Notes under the pieces: model-generated
Seen by the model: only the letters and a program-made list of their open reading frames with translations
Database searches by the model: none
Told to the model about the DNA's origin: nothing
Part shown: in pieces, positions 23,956 through 34,488 of the stretch
How positions within the stretch are numbered: the stretch's first letter is position 1
How the letters are laid out: each line of letters begins with the position of its first letter
Program-made: the position numbers and the translations under genes
NCBI RefSeq assembly: GCF_004365875.1
Contig: NZ_SODF01000001.1
Span: 372,001 to 436,000, forward strand
From: Kribbella kalugense
GTDB taxonomy: Bacteria; Actinomycetota; Actinomycetes; Propionibacteriales; Kribbellaceae
Length of the DNA: 64,000 nt
Direction of reading: 5' to 3'

Positions 23956-25510
23956 TCGTCGTGCGGTACTAATCGCCGGAGGCGCTGCGGCCGCGGCCGC
24001 GCTGACCGGGTGTGGGGACTCGAAGGACAACGCCGGCGGGACCACCAGCCCGTCCCAGACGCCGACCACGTCCGCCCCGACGACCACTGCTCCCAGCACC
24101 ACCGCGGCGCCGAGCAGCACTGCCGTCCCGAGCTCGACGGCTCCCAGCACCCCGAACACCTCGGCGCCGACGCTCACCTCGACTCCGCCGAACTGGAACT
24201 CCTTCTCCCGTTCGCTGACGGGCAAGCTCTACATGCCGTCGACCTCCGGGTACGCCGCCGCGCACCAGCTCTTCAACCCGCGCTGGGACAGCGTCCGCCC
24301 GACCGCCGTGGTCAAGGCCGCGAACCCGGCCGACGTACAGAAGGCGATCAACTTCGCCCGTACCAACAAGCTGGTGCTGGTCCCGAAGAGCGGTGGCCAC
24401 TCGTACGTCGGCGCGTCCACGATCAGCAACGGCATGCAGGTCGACGTCGGCGCGATCCGCGGCATGAGCTACTCGAACGGCGTCCTGACCGTCGGCGCCG
24501 GCGCTCGCTTGTACGACGTACACGCGTTCCTCGACCGGTATGGTCGCTCACTGCCGACCGGGACCTGCCCGACCGTCGGTGTTGCCGGTCTCACCCTCGG
24601 CGGCGGGATGGGGATCCACACGCGGACGTACGGGCTGACGTGTGACCGCGTCGTGTCGATGGGCGTGATCACCGCGGACGGGAAGTCGCACAACGTCAGC
24701 GCGACCGTCGAACCGGACCTGTTCGCGGCGTTGCGCGGGAGCGGCGGCGGCAACCTCGGCGTGGTCACGTCCTTCCGGTTCGCCACCATCCCGGCGACGA
24801 AGCTCGGCTTCTTCCGGCTCACCTGGCCGGAGTCGCAGGCGGCGGCTGTGGTCCGTGGTTGGCAGAAGTTCGCCCAGACCGCGCCGACCACGTCCTGGGG
24901 CAACCTGCACATCGATGCCAACAGCAACGGAACGTTGTCGATCCACGTTCTCGGCGTGTCCACCACCGGCAACGCGAATGCAGCGGCCGCCCAACTGGAG
25001 TCCTTCGTCGGCGCGAAGGCTTCGGCGCGGTCGATCACGGTCAAGTCGCACATGGAAGCGGTCAAATACCTCGGCGGCGGTACGACGAGTCCGCGGCAGG
25101 GCTTCCTCGCCGGTTCCGACGTACTCAAGGGTGCGATGGACGCGGCGACGATCACGGCGCTGATCGGTGCGGTGAAGGCGGCCGCGCGGGCGAAGACGCC
25201 GGCGTCGGCGATCCTCGACCCGCTCGGCGGACAGGCCGCGAAGCAGCCGGCCGGTGGGGCATCGTGGCCGTGGCGCAGCGCGCTCGGCGTGGTCCAGTGG
25301 TACTCGTCCGCGCAGGGCACGAACGCGAAGACCTTCATCGCGAACGGTCACCGCGCCGTCCGGGCGGCCTCAGCCGGTGCCTACGTCAACTACCTCGAGG
25401 CCGGCCGGGTAACCAGTTCGTACTACGGCGGCAGCTCGGCCAAACTGCAGGCCGCGAAGAAGAAGTACGACCCGACCAACTTCTTCCACGCGCCGTACAC
25501 CCTTGCGTAG
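23942..25510 (+). CDS. Exported lipoprotein FAD-dependent oxidase (BBE type)
   Basis: From the GTG at 23942 the product has 522 residues. DRRAVLIAGGAAAAAALTGC combines a twin-arginine with a lipobox (LTGC), so it is a Tat-exported lipoprotein. Then follow a T/S/P-rich linker (about 30-95), a PCMH FAD-binding domain and a C-terminal berberine-bridge domain ending FHAPYTLA. GGHSYVGAS and PTGTCPTVGVAGLTLGGGMG carry the His and Cys that link FAD bicovalently in this class. Such enzymes oxidise alcohols, sugars or alkaloids using oxygen. It overlaps aroE by 14 bases; a function in the shikimate pathway is unlikely given export. Substrate unknown. Confidence 0.9.
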   Translation: MSLLDRRAVLIAGGAAAAAALTGCGDSKDNAGGTTSPSQTPTTSAPTTTAPSTTAAPSSTAVPSSTAPSTPNTSAPTLTSTPPNWNSFSRSLTGKLYMPSTSGYAAAHQLFNPRWDSVRPTAVVKAANPADVQKAINFARTNKLVLVPKSGGHSYVGASTISNGMQVDVGAIRGMSYSNGVLTVGAGARLYDVHAFLDRYGRSLPTGTCPTVGVAGLTLGGGMGIHTRTYGLTCDRVVSMGVITADGKSHNVSATVEPDLFAALRGSGGGNLGVVTSFRFATIPATKLGFFRLTWPESQAAAVVRGWQKFAQTAPTTSWGNLHIDANSNGTLSIHVLGVSTTGNANAAAAQLESFVGAKASARSITVKSHMEAVKYLGGGTTSPRQGFLAGSDVLKGAMDAATITALIGAVKAAARAKTPASAILDPLGGQAAKQPAGGASWPWRSALGVVQWYSSAQGTNAKTFIANGHRAVRAASAGAYVNYLEAGRVTSSYYGGSSAKLQAAKKKYDPTNFFHAPYTLA

Positions 25511-25511
25511 C

Positions 25512-25525
25512 TAGTGTTCCGCCAG
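25512..25525 (+). promoter_or_regulatory. Predicted -10 element for leaderless DUF2330 gene
   Basis: TAGTGT at 25512-25517 lies 7 bases before the GTG start, immediately after the stop codon of the oxidase gene. No Shine-Dalgarno sequence is present at the normal distance. Confidence 0.42.
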
Positions 25526-26568
25526 TGAAGCTTTGGCGGGTAGTCGCAGGTGTCCTGGCGGTTGGGTTCATTGCGGCCGGGGTGACGCCTGCTTGGGCGT
25601 GCGCGTGCGGCGGCTACCTGCCGGACGCGCAGTCGCGAGCCCGTGCGTACGGCGAGAACGCGCTGGTCCAGTACGCCGGTGGCACCGAGAAGATCACGCT
25701 CTCGATGGCGATCAACGGCACGTCGAAGAAGGCGGCCTGGATCATGCCGGTCCCGTCCGCGGCCAAGGTCGAGCTCAGCGACGACGAGTTGTTCTACCGA
25801 CTCGATCAGCTGACACGACCGAAGACCGTGTACCGGAAGACCTACTGGCCGTTCCGCGGCCTGGGCCTCAGGCGCAACTCCGGCGACTCGGCCGGGGCGC
25901 CGGCACCGGGATCCGCGGTGAACGTCCGCCAGCAGATGGTGCTCGGGCCGTTCGCGGTCACCCGGCTGACCGGGTCCAGCGGGACCGCGGTGACGGACTG
26001 GCTGCGGACGAACGGGTACGTCGTACCGGCGACGCTGGCCGCGAACCTCACGCCGTACCTGACCGAGAAGTGGGAGATCGTCGCGGTGAAGCTCGCGCCG
26101 AAGCGCGACGGCGAGAGCCTGACCGGGGCAACACCGCCGCTGCGACTGACCTTCGCCTCCGAGCGGATCGTGTACCCGATGCGGCTGAGCAAGGGCGCGA
26201 CCACCTCCCAGACAGTGACGGTGTACGTCGCTGCCGAGCACCGGGTCGACGCCACCAAGCTGCCGGACGCCGCTGTGAAACCTGAGCTGCTGTTCGCCGG
26301 CCGCGTCGAGGACACCGCGCTGGCCAAGCCGACCGACTACCTGACCGCCTACACGGCGACGTACAGCGAACCGGGCCGGATCACCGACGACTTCACCTTC
26401 GCCCCAGCCGCGAACGACGACGGCTACCAGCGGGTCAAATACGTCACCGAAAACGACGGCGTCTGGAGCACAATCGCCGTGATCTTCGCCGGCCTACTCC
26501 TGATCGGCGCCGGCGCCGCGCTGATCGCCCGGATAGTTGTCCACAGGTCGCGCGGAACGGCAGCTTGA
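25525..26568 (+). CDS. DUF2330 secreted, membrane-anchored protein
   Basis: GTG start, 347 residues. The signal peptide (LWRVVAGVLAVGFIAAGVTPAWA) is followed by ACACGGYLPD, the cysteine motif at the mature N terminus typical of DUF2330. NALVQYAGGTEKITLSMAINGTSKKAAWIMPVPS is the family core. A membrane helix near the C terminus (STIAVIFAGLLLIGAGAALIARIVV) anchors it, leaving a short basic tail inside. The family is found in actinobacteria and other bacteria without an assigned function. It lies between an exported oxidase and a prepilin peptidase, both of the cell surface. Confidence 0.85.
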   Translation: MKLWRVVAGVLAVGFIAAGVTPAWACACGGYLPDAQSRARAYGENALVQYAGGTEKITLSMAINGTSKKAAWIMPVPSAAKVELSDDELFYRLDQLTRPKTVYRKTYWPFRGLGLRRNSGDSAGAPAPGSAVNVRQQMVLGPFAVTRLTGSSGTAVTDWLRTNGYVVPATLAANLTPYLTEKWEIVAVKLAPKRDGESLTGATPPLRLTFASERIVYPMRLSKGATTSQTVTVYVAAEHRVDATKLPDAAVKPELLFAGRVEDTALAKPTDYLTAYTATYSEPGRITDDFTFAPAANDDGYQRVKYVTENDGVWSTIAVIFAGLLLIGAGAALIARIVVHRSRGTAA

Positions 26569-26575
26569 AATCGTC

Positions 26576-26590
26576 TAGGCTCCTGGATCG
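26576..26590 (+). promoter_or_regulatory. Predicted -10 element before the prepilin peptidase gene
   Basis: TAGGCT at 26576-26581 is 8 bases before the GTG at 26590, so the mRNA would have at most one or two untranslated bases. Confidence 0.38.
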
Positions 26591-27297
26591 TGCCGGCTGA
26601 CAATGCGTTGCTCGCTGCGGGGATCGGGGTAGTCCTCTGCGGCTCCGCTGCGTCCGTTGTCGGCCCCTGGCTGATGCGCCGCATCCCCGAGCCAGTGTTG
26701 GAGGACGGCGAGACCAAGGTCGTCTACGCGACGCTTGCTGGTCGGCGGGCGGCGTACTGGTGTGGCGGGCTCGCGGCGGTGGCCGGGGGACTGCTGGGCT
26801 GGATGCTCGGACTGGACGCAGTCCTGCCTACATGGTTGGTGCTGGCGGTGGCCGGGGCGGTGCTCGGGTACATCGACGCGCGGACGCGGTTCCTGCCGTC
26901 GGTGATCATCTGGCCGACGTACGGCCTGGTCGGCATCGGGCTGCTGGCCGCGGCGGTGGCGACGGGGGAGTGGGGATCGTTGCGGCGGGCAGCGATCGCC
27001 GGGGCGATCGGGTTCGCGGTGTTCTACGTGCTGTGGTTCGCGTTCCCGCGCGGCGTCGGGTTCGGTGACGTGCGGCTGTCGGGGCTGCTCGGGCTCGCGC
27101 TCGGCTGGCTCGGCTGGGGGCAGTTCGCCTCCGGTTTGTACGGCGGGTTCTTCCTCGGCGCGGTCGTCGGGATCGTACTGATCGCGACCCGGGTGATGAC
27201 GCGCAAGCAGATGGTCCCGTTCGGGCCATTCATGCTGATCGGTGCGCTGGCCGGTGTCCTGCTCGGCGCCCCGCTGGAGCGGTTGTACGCCGGATAG
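26590..27297 (+). CDS. A24-family prepilin peptidase
   Basis: The 235-residue polytopic protein has about seven membrane helices. The two catalytic aspartates of the A24 aspartyl peptidases are in IDARTRFLPSVIIW (near residue 97) and GVGFGDVRLSGLLG (GxGD motif, near residue 158). The N-terminal methyltransferase domain with its cysteine cluster is absent, as in short actinobacterial forms. It would cleave type IV pilin-like leader peptides at the membrane; no pilin genes are in the window. In actinobacteria a gene of this type often lies between aroE and aroC, and here it keeps that position despite inserted neighbours. Confidence 0.92.
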   Translation: MPADNALLAAGIGVVLCGSAASVVGPWLMRRIPEPVLEDGETKVVYATLAGRRAAYWCGGLAAVAGGLLGWMLGLDAVLPTWLVLAVAGAVLGYIDARTRFLPSVIIWPTYGLVGIGLLAAAVATGEWGSLRRAAIAGAIGFAVFYVLWFAFPRGVGFGDVRLSGLLGLALGWLGWGQFASGLYGGFFLGAVVGIVLIATRVMTRKQMVPFGPFMLIGALAGVLLGAPLERLYAG

Positions 27298-27386
27298 GGG
27301 AGCCACCCACTCCACCAAATGGTTGATGTGCACGCATCGACTGCCTTCCTAGGGTCGAAGTAGTCGAACTCTCGGGAGGGAAGTCA

Positions 27387-28961
27387 ATGCCAGTCAGTCG
27401 TCGTGGTCTTCTGGCCGGGACCGCCGTCGCCGGTGCTGCACTCGCAGTACCAGGTACGGCGAGTGCAGCCGCCGCCACCACCGCCCTTAGCGACAAGATC
27501 GGACCAAACGACGCGCGGTACCAGGACCTGGTCCAGCGTGGACAGAACCGGCGCTTCGTCGGCAAGCCGGAGTACGCGCGAGTGATCCGGTCGACCGAGG
27601 ACGCCGTCGCGGCCGTGCAGGAGGCCGTCCGTAGCGGTAAGCGGATCGCGGTCCGCGGCGGCGGGCACTGCTTCGAGGACTTCGTGGACAGCAGCGACAT
27701 CCAGGTCCTGCTCGACATGTCGACGTACGACGCGGTGACGTGGGACCCGCAGTACAAGGCGTTCTCGATCGGCGCGGGTGCGACCCTCGAGACCGTCTAC
27801 AAGGAGCTGTTCTACGGCTGGGGTCTGACCGTCCCTGCTGGCGGCTGTCTCGGGGTCGGGGTGGGCGGTCACTTCAGCGGTGGTGGGTACGGGCCGCTGT
27901 CCCGCAAGTACGGGTCGGTCGTCGATCACCTGTACGGCGTGGAGATCGTGGTCGTCGACGCCCGTGGGCGAGCGCGATCGGTGGTGGCGACCCGCGACAA
28001 CGCGCACAGCGACCTGTGGTGGGCGCACACGGGTGGCGGCGGCGGGAACTTCGGTGTGGTCACGCGGTACCTGATGCGGTCCGCCGGCGCCGGCCGGTCG
28101 CCGGGCGAGTCGTTGCCCAAGGCACCGGCCGCGTTGCGGTCGACCATCCTGCTGTACGACTGGTCCAAGACCACGCAGGCCGACTTTACGCGGACGATGC
28201 GGAACTGGTTCGACTTCTTCGAACAGCACAACACCGCGGACTCGCCGTACGCGACGCTCTACGCGCCGTTCATCCTGTCGCACCAGTCGGCGGGGCAATT
28301 CCTGCTCTCGACCCAGATCGACGCGGCCGTGCCGAACTCGGCCGAGCTGATGAACGCTTTCAACGCTGCCATGGTCGCCGGCGTGGCGGTGAAGCCGCAG
28401 GTGATCGACCTGGGCGTGGGACCGTTCCTGCACCTGACGATGCAGCGGTCGATCGCAGACGATCCGGCGGCGGGGCGCGGGAAGTACAAGGCGGCGTACC
28501 TGAAGAAGGGCTACAGCGACGAGCAGATCCTGACCTGCTACCGCGGGCTGACGGACACGACGTACAAGGGTCCGCAGTCGTCGCTGCTGCTCGTGCCGTA
28601 CGGCGGCAAGGTGAACACCGTGCCGTCGAACGCCACCGCCTCCGCGCAGCGCGACGTCATCGGCAAGATCGTGCTCGCAGCCGAGTGGGACGACGCGAGC
28701 GACGACGCCATGCACCTGGCCTGGCTGCGGAAGGTGTACGGCGAGATCTACCAGGACACAGGCGGCGCGCCGGTGCCGAACGCAACCAACGCCGGGTCGT
28801 ACATCAACTACCCGGACACGGATCTGGCGGATCCGGCGTACAACAAGTCGGGCGTGCCGTGGCACGACCTGTACTACCTGGGCAACTACCCGCGGCTACA
28901 GCAGGTCAAGTCCAAGTGGGACCCGTGCAACGTGTTCCGCCACAAGTTGTCGATCGAGTAG
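27387..28961 (+). CDS. Tat-exported FAD-dependent oxidoreductase (BBE type)
   Basis: A 524-residue protein with a twin-arginine signal (SRRGLLAGTAVAGAALAVPGTASA, cut near residue 27). The FAD-binding domain has RGGGHCFEDF, where the histidine is the usual covalent FAD ligand, and VPAGGCLGVGVGGHFSGGGYG, where cysteine is the second. The berberine-bridge C terminus ends WDPCNVFRHKLSIE with a conserved NYPD segment (INYPDTDLADPAYNKSG). It resembles aclacinomycin-oxidase-like and sugar oxidases. GGGAGGGAAG precedes the ATG. It is a second exported flavin oxidase within 3.5 kb but clearly divergent from the lipoprotein one. Substrate unknown. Confidence 0.91.
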   Translation: MPVSRRGLLAGTAVAGAALAVPGTASAAAATTALSDKIGPNDARYQDLVQRGQNRRFVGKPEYARVIRSTEDAVAAVQEAVRSGKRIAVRGGGHCFEDFVDSSDIQVLLDMSTYDAVTWDPQYKAFSIGAGATLETVYKELFYGWGLTVPAGGCLGVGVGGHFSGGGYGPLSRKYGSVVDHLYGVEIVVVDARGRARSVVATRDNAHSDLWWAHTGGGGGNFGVVTRYLMRSAGAGRSPGESLPKAPAALRSTILLYDWSKTTQADFTRTMRNWFDFFEQHNTADSPYATLYAPFILSHQSAGQFLLSTQIDAAVPNSAELMNAFNAAMVAGVAVKPQVIDLGVGPFLHLTMQRSIADDPAAGRGKYKAAYLKKGYSDEQILTCYRGLTDTTYKGPQSSLLLVPYGGKVNTVPSNATASAQRDVIGKIVLAAEWDDASDDAMHLAWLRKVYGEIYQDTGGAPVPNATNAGSYINYPDTDLADPAYNKSGVPWHDLYYLGNYPRLQQVKSKWDPCNVFRHKLSIE

Positions 28962-30077
28962 TCACCAGCCGGGGTAGCGGGCGGTCCAGGATGTGTGTGG
29001 ACCGTAGTCGCCGTGCAGCCGATTGCTCTGGGTGAACTCCAGCGCGAAGTCGTCGGCGAGCTGAAGGATGACGGGACGACCCTCGACGGTAAAGACGAGC
29101 TCCGCGGGCAGAGCCGTCTCACCGTGGAGGGCGCCGAGGATGTTCCCGCAGATCGCGCCGGTGGAGTCGCTGTCGCCGGAGTGCGTGACGGCCAGCGCGA
29201 GCGCGTCGAGGACCTGGTCGGGCTTCGGGTACGCAAGGGCCGCGAAGACCGCGATCGCGAGCGCCTCTTCGGCCACCCAGCCGCCGCCGAGACGCTCGAC
29301 CGTGACCGGGTTGGCGGGCGCTGTCGCAGCCAGGTGCCGTGCGAACGAGAGCGCCGTACTGGTCTCCTCGTGGCCCTCGTGTTGGGTGAGGAGATCGGTC
29401 GCTCGGGAGATCGCGTCGTCGAGGTCGGCGCCCTTGCACAGCTCGTGGATGATGGCGGCCAGAGCACCGGAGGCGAGCTTGCCGGTCGGATGGCCGTGCG
29501 TGTAGCCGGCTGCGGTCGCGGCCGAGTCGAAGATCCACTCGGTCGGGAAGTACTCCGGTAGCAACCCGAACGGCGCGACCCGCATCACGCCGCCGCAACC
29601 CTTCGAGTCGTTCACCGCCTGCGCGCCGAACTGCGGGATCTTCGCCTCGCCCTTACGAGCCTCGGTCAGCGCGGACAGACAGGTGTTGCCCGGCGCGCGG
29701 CGTACGTACAACCACTGCTCGCCTTGCAGCCAACCGTCCCGCTCGCCGCTCGGTCCAGGCAGCGTCTGCGTGTCCAGCCAGCGGTCATACCCATGCTGTA
29801 CGACGGCCACCGTGAAACCGAGCCCGCGGTCGGTCCGCACGTTCGCCCGGATCAGTCCCTCGACCGTGAACAGGGTCATCTGGGTGTCGTCGGTGATCGT
29901 CCCCGCCGGCCAGCCGTCGCCGCCCGGGACGAAGGTCCGCACCAGCTCCGGGTACTTCGCGATGATCGACGTACCGCTCTCGAACTCCACCGGTCCGCCC
30001 AGCGCGTCCCCGACCGCCCCGCCCAACAGGCAGCCGCGTACTCGCGCCCGCCACCTCTCCTCAGCCTGCCCACTCAT
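28962..30077 (-). CDS. ADP-ribosylglycohydrolase family protein
   Basis: The 371-residue protein has the DraG/ARH magnesium-binding signatures: GAVGDALGGPVEFES near residue 18, TDDTQMTLFTVEGLIRANV near 62, KGCGGVMRVAPFGLLP in the centre and THSGDSDSTGAICGNILGALHG near 310. The TDDT and GDSDST clusters ligate the two metal ions. Members remove ADP-ribose from protein arginine or other residues, or hydrolyse ADP-ribosyl metabolites. No cognate ADP-ribosyltransferase is in the window. The stop codon directly abuts that of the convergent oxidase gene. A TAGGGT -10 element lies 6 bases before the ATG. Confidence 0.93.
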   Translation of the reverse strand: MSGQAEERWRARVRGCLLGGAVGDALGGPVEFESGTSIIAKYPELVRTFVPGGDGWPAGTITDDTQMTLFTVEGLIRANVRTDRGLGFTVAVVQHGYDRWLDTQTLPGPSGERDGWLQGEQWLYVRRAPGNTCLSALTEARKGEAKIPQFGAQAVNDSKGCGGVMRVAPFGLLPEYFPTEWIFDSAATAAGYTHGHPTGKLASGALAAIIHELCKGADLDDAISRATDLLTQHEGHEETSTALSFARHLAATAPANPVTVERLGGGWVAEEALAIAVFAALAYPKPDQVLDALALAVTHSGDSDSTGAICGNILGALHGETALPAELVFTVEGRPVILQLADDFALEFTQSNRLHGDYGPHTSWTARYPGW

Positions 30078-30089
30078 GCCAGGACCCTA
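30077..30089 (-). promoter_or_regulatory. Predicted -10 element for leaderless ADP-ribosylglycohydrolase gene
   Basis: On the minus strand TAGGGT (30089-30084) is followed by six bases and then the ATG at 30077, so transcription would start on the A of the start codon. Confidence 0.48.
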
Positions 30090-30198
30090 TCCGGGGTGGT
30101 GCCAGCGCTACCCCCAACACGGGTTCCAAGGCCAGTTCGTCCAGCTCTTCCGCCTTCTACGGTCGTTGGTATAAGACAAGCCTTCGAAGAAGGAGCGC

Positions 30199-30402
30199 AT
30201 GATGACCCCCGCATTCCGTCGTACCGCCGGGCGCTTGGCAGTGGCGGCGCTCGCCACCACGGCCCTCACCGGTGCCGCGATCGCCGGCGGTCAGGCAGCG
30301 AGCGCCAGCACCAGCTGCGACCAGTCCGCGATCATCAAGACCTTCGACGTCGTCCTGTCCGTCCGCGACGGCCTGACCCAGGACTCCCAGACCTGCCGCT
30401 GA
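30199..30402 (+). CDS. Very small secreted peptide with two cysteines
   Basis: AAGAAGGAGC precedes the ATG pair at 30199/30202, giving 67 residues. Residues 1-34 are a clear Sec signal peptide (RRTAGRLAVAALATTALTGA ... ASA). The predicted mature peptide is only about 32 residues with one cysteine near each end, so a single disulfide could close a loop of about 28 residues. It is followed after 46 bases by aroC but its export makes a pathway role unlikely. I do not recognise the family; a signalling or surface peptide is possible. Confidence 0.65.
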   Translation: MMTPAFRRTAGRLAVAALATTALTGAAIAGGQAASASTSCDQSAIIKTFDVVLSVRDGLTQDSQTCR

Positions 30403-30448
30403 TGAGACCGCCGTCCGGGGACCGGGAGCAGCGTGAAAGAATCCGGGC

Positions 30449-31644
30449 ATGCTGCGCTGGCTTACCGCCGGCGAGTCGCACGGACAAGCGCTCGTCGCCG
30501 TACTCGAAGGTCTTCCCGCCGGGGTTGAGGTCACCACTGACGACGTGGCCGACGCCCTGGCCCGTCGGCGGCTCGGCTACGGCCGCGGCGCCCGGATGAA
30601 GTTCGAGCGGGACGAGGTGACGTTCCTCGGCGGCTTCCGGCACGGACTGACGCTCGGGAGCCCGTGCGCGATCCAGGTCGGCAACACCGAGTGGCCGAAG
30701 TGGGAGCAGGTGATGAGCGCCGATCCGGTCGACGAGGAGACCCTCGCCGGCCTGGCCCGGAACGCTCCGCTGACCCGCCCGCGGCCCGGTCACGCCGACC
30801 TGGCCGGCATGCAGAAGTACGGGTTCGACGAGGCCCGCCCGGTGCTCGAACGCGCCAGTGCCCGCGAGACCGCCGCCCGGGTCGCCCTCGGCGAGGTCGC
30901 GGCCCGCTTCCTGCGCCAGGCGTACGGCGTGACGATCGTCAGCCACGTCGTCGAGCTCGGCACCGTCAAGGCGCCGTACGGCGTCATTCCGTCGTACGCC
31001 GATGTCGCGAAGCTGGACGCGGATCCGGTCCGCTGCCTGGACCCGGACGCGAGCAAGCAGATGGTTGCCGAGATCGACGCCGCGCAGAAGGCCGGCGACA
31101 CCCTCGGTGGCGTGGTCGAGGTCGTGGTGGACGGTCTTCCGCCGGGGCTCGGCAGCTACGTGCACTGGGATCGGCGGCTGGATTCGAAGCTGGCCGGTGC
31201 GTTGATGGGGATCCAGGCGATCAAGGGTGTCGAGCTCGGGGACGGGTTCGAGCTGGCCCGGACGCCGGGTTCGAAGGCGCATGACGAGATCGTGGCCGAG
31301 GACGGCGCGGTCCGGCGTACCAGTGGGCGCTCGGGCGGTACCGAGGGCGGCATGAGTACGGGCGAGACCCTGCGGGTCCGCGCCGCGATGAAGCCGATCG
31401 CGACGGTGCCGCGGGCGTTGCGGACGATCGACACGTCGACCGGGGAGGCGGCGTCCGCGCACCACCAGCGCTCGGACGTGTGCGCCGTACCGGCTGCGGG
31501 GATTGTCGCCGAGGCGATGGTCGCGCTGGTGCTGGCCGATGTCGCGCTGGAGAAGTTCGGCGGCGACTCGGTGAAGGAGTCCGCGCGCAACCACCAGTCC
31601 TACCTGGCGAATCTGCCGACCACGATTGCTCCGCGGGAGTGGGA

Positions 31645-31648
<4 letters not shown>
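30449..31648 (+). CDS. aroC: Chorismate synthase
   Basis: The 399-residue enzyme converts EPSP to chorismate using reduced FMN. Diagnostic segments are [21 protein letters not shown] at the N terminus (catalytic His), [23 protein letters not shown] FMN/phosphate-binding arginines, [14 protein letters not shown] near 110, [14 protein letters not shown] near 133 and [14 protein letters not shown] near 295. The C-terminal [21 protein letters not shown] carries the second catalytic His. It heads the tightly coupled aroC-aroK-aroB set; its stop overlaps the aroK GTG. Confidence 0.97.
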
Positions 31649-33230
<1,582 letters not shown>

Positions 33231-33319
33231 CCGGATCCGGTCACATGGTGGGCAGTGCCTTGTAGTTCGGGTGGAGCCCGCAGAGGATGCTGGTGACCCC
33301 TCGGAAAGGGCTTTCCAGT

Positions 33320-34402
33320 ATGAGTAAGCAGAGGATTGCGATCGTTGGTACCGGCGGGATCGCCCGTTCGCACGCTCGGGCTGTCACCGCACTCGCCGAT
33401 CGGGCCGAGTTGGTGGCGGCTGTCGATGTCGACCTGGACCGGGCGAAGGAGTTCGCCGCCCAGTGGAACATCCCGGCGACGTACCCGAGTCTGACCGACC
33501 TGCTCGCGGCCGATCGCGTCGACCTGATTCACCTGTGTACGCCGCCCAACTCGCACGTACCGCTGGCCACCGAGTGCCTGGCCGCGGACGTCGACGTGTA
33601 CATGGAGAAGCCGCCGACGCTCTCGCTGGACGAGTTCGACACCCTGCTGGCGGCGGAGGAGAAATCGTCGGCGCAGGTGGCGTGCGTGTTCCAGCACCGG
33701 TTCGGATCGGGTGCGGTCCGGCTGCGGCAGTTGCTCGGTGACGGCGTACTCGGGCGACCGTTGGTTGCCCTGTGCAACACCGTTTGGTACCGCGACGACG
33801 AGTACTTCGCGGTGCCGTGGCGCGGGACGTTCGACGTCGAGGGCGGCGGGCCGACGATGGGTCATGGGATCCATCAGTACGACCTGCTGCTGTCCGTCCT
33901 CGGCCCGTGGGAGAAGGTCACCGCGCTCGCGGCCCGGCAGGCGCGGCCGACCCAGACTGAGGATGTCTCGATGGCCCTGGTGACCTTCGAGAACGGCGCG
34001 GTCGCCTCGGTGGTGAACTCGCTGGTGTCGGCCCGCCAGACGTCCCAGCTCCGGTTCGACTGCGAGAACGCGACCGTGGAGCTGGAACACCTGTACGGCT
34101 ACAAGAACCCCGATTGGACCGTCACGCCGGCCCCCGGCCACGAGGAGATCGCCGAGGCCTGGTCGACCGACCTCCCGGATGTGGCCAGCGGCCACACGGC
34201 CCAGCTCGCCGCGATCCTGGACGCCAAGGCCGCGGGCACACCGACCCCGGTCACCCTGACCGAGGCCCGCAATACGATCGAGCTGGCCGCCGCCATCTAC
34301 GCCTCCGCCTTCACCGACAAGCCCGTCCGCCGCGGCGAACTCACCCACGGCACGCCGTACGCCGAACGCATGGGCGGCCCCGGCGCACCGTGGGGTGCCT
34401 AG
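33320..34402 (+). CDS. Gfo/Idh/MocA-family NAD(P)-dependent dehydrogenase
   Basis: From the ATG at 33320 the protein has 360 residues; an in-frame ATG at 33287 would add 11 residues before the Rossmann fold and is less likely. RIAIVGTGGIARSHARAV binds NAD(P), and EKPPTLSLDEF near residue 96 has the catalytic lysine of the EKP motif. GGGPTMGHGIHQYDLLLSVLG has the DxxxH-type active-site pair of the C-terminal domain. The family oxidises or epimerises sugars and inositols. It is inserted between aroB and aroQ; no sugar transporter is nearby, so the substrate cannot be guessed. Confidence 0.92.
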   Translation: MSKQRIAIVGTGGIARSHARAVTALADRAELVAAVDVDLDRAKEFAAQWNIPATYPSLTDLLAADRVDLIHLCTPPNSHVPLATECLAADVDVYMEKPPTLSLDEFDTLLAAEEKSSAQVACVFQHRFGSGAVRLRQLLGDGVLGRPLVALCNTVWYRDDEYFAVPWRGTFDVEGGGPTMGHGIHQYDLLLSVLGPWEKVTALAARQARPTQTEDVSMALVTFENGAVASVVNSLVSARQTSQLRFDCENATVELEHLYGYKNPDWTVTPAPGHEEIAEAWSTDLPDVASGHTAQLAAILDAKAAGTPTPVTLTEARNTIELAAAIYASAFTDKPVRRGELTHGTPYAERMGGPGAPWGA

Positions 34403-34407
34403 CTCCG

Positions 34408-34426
34408 CTGCAGCTCGACAGGAGGT
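34408..34426 (+). repeat. 19-base repeat, copy 1 (second at 52113-52131)
   Basis: CTGCAGCTCGACAGGAGGT begins 5 bases after the stop of the dehydrogenase gene. The identical 19 bases follow the pyrF stop codon, in the same reading register relative to the stop. It contains a full Shine-Dalgarno core with no start codon at the right distance. Its role is unknown. Confidence 0.55.
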
Positions 34427-34488
34427 ATACGTCCACTGCGTTCGGCCGCACGCCTGGCGCTCGCCTCGCGACCCGGCTGCGCGAGTTC

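Noticed and set aside
24859..26568. 569-codon frame including DUF2330
   Set aside because: The first 220 codons are an out-of-frame reading of the oxidase gene; DUF2330 starts with its signal peptide at 25525.
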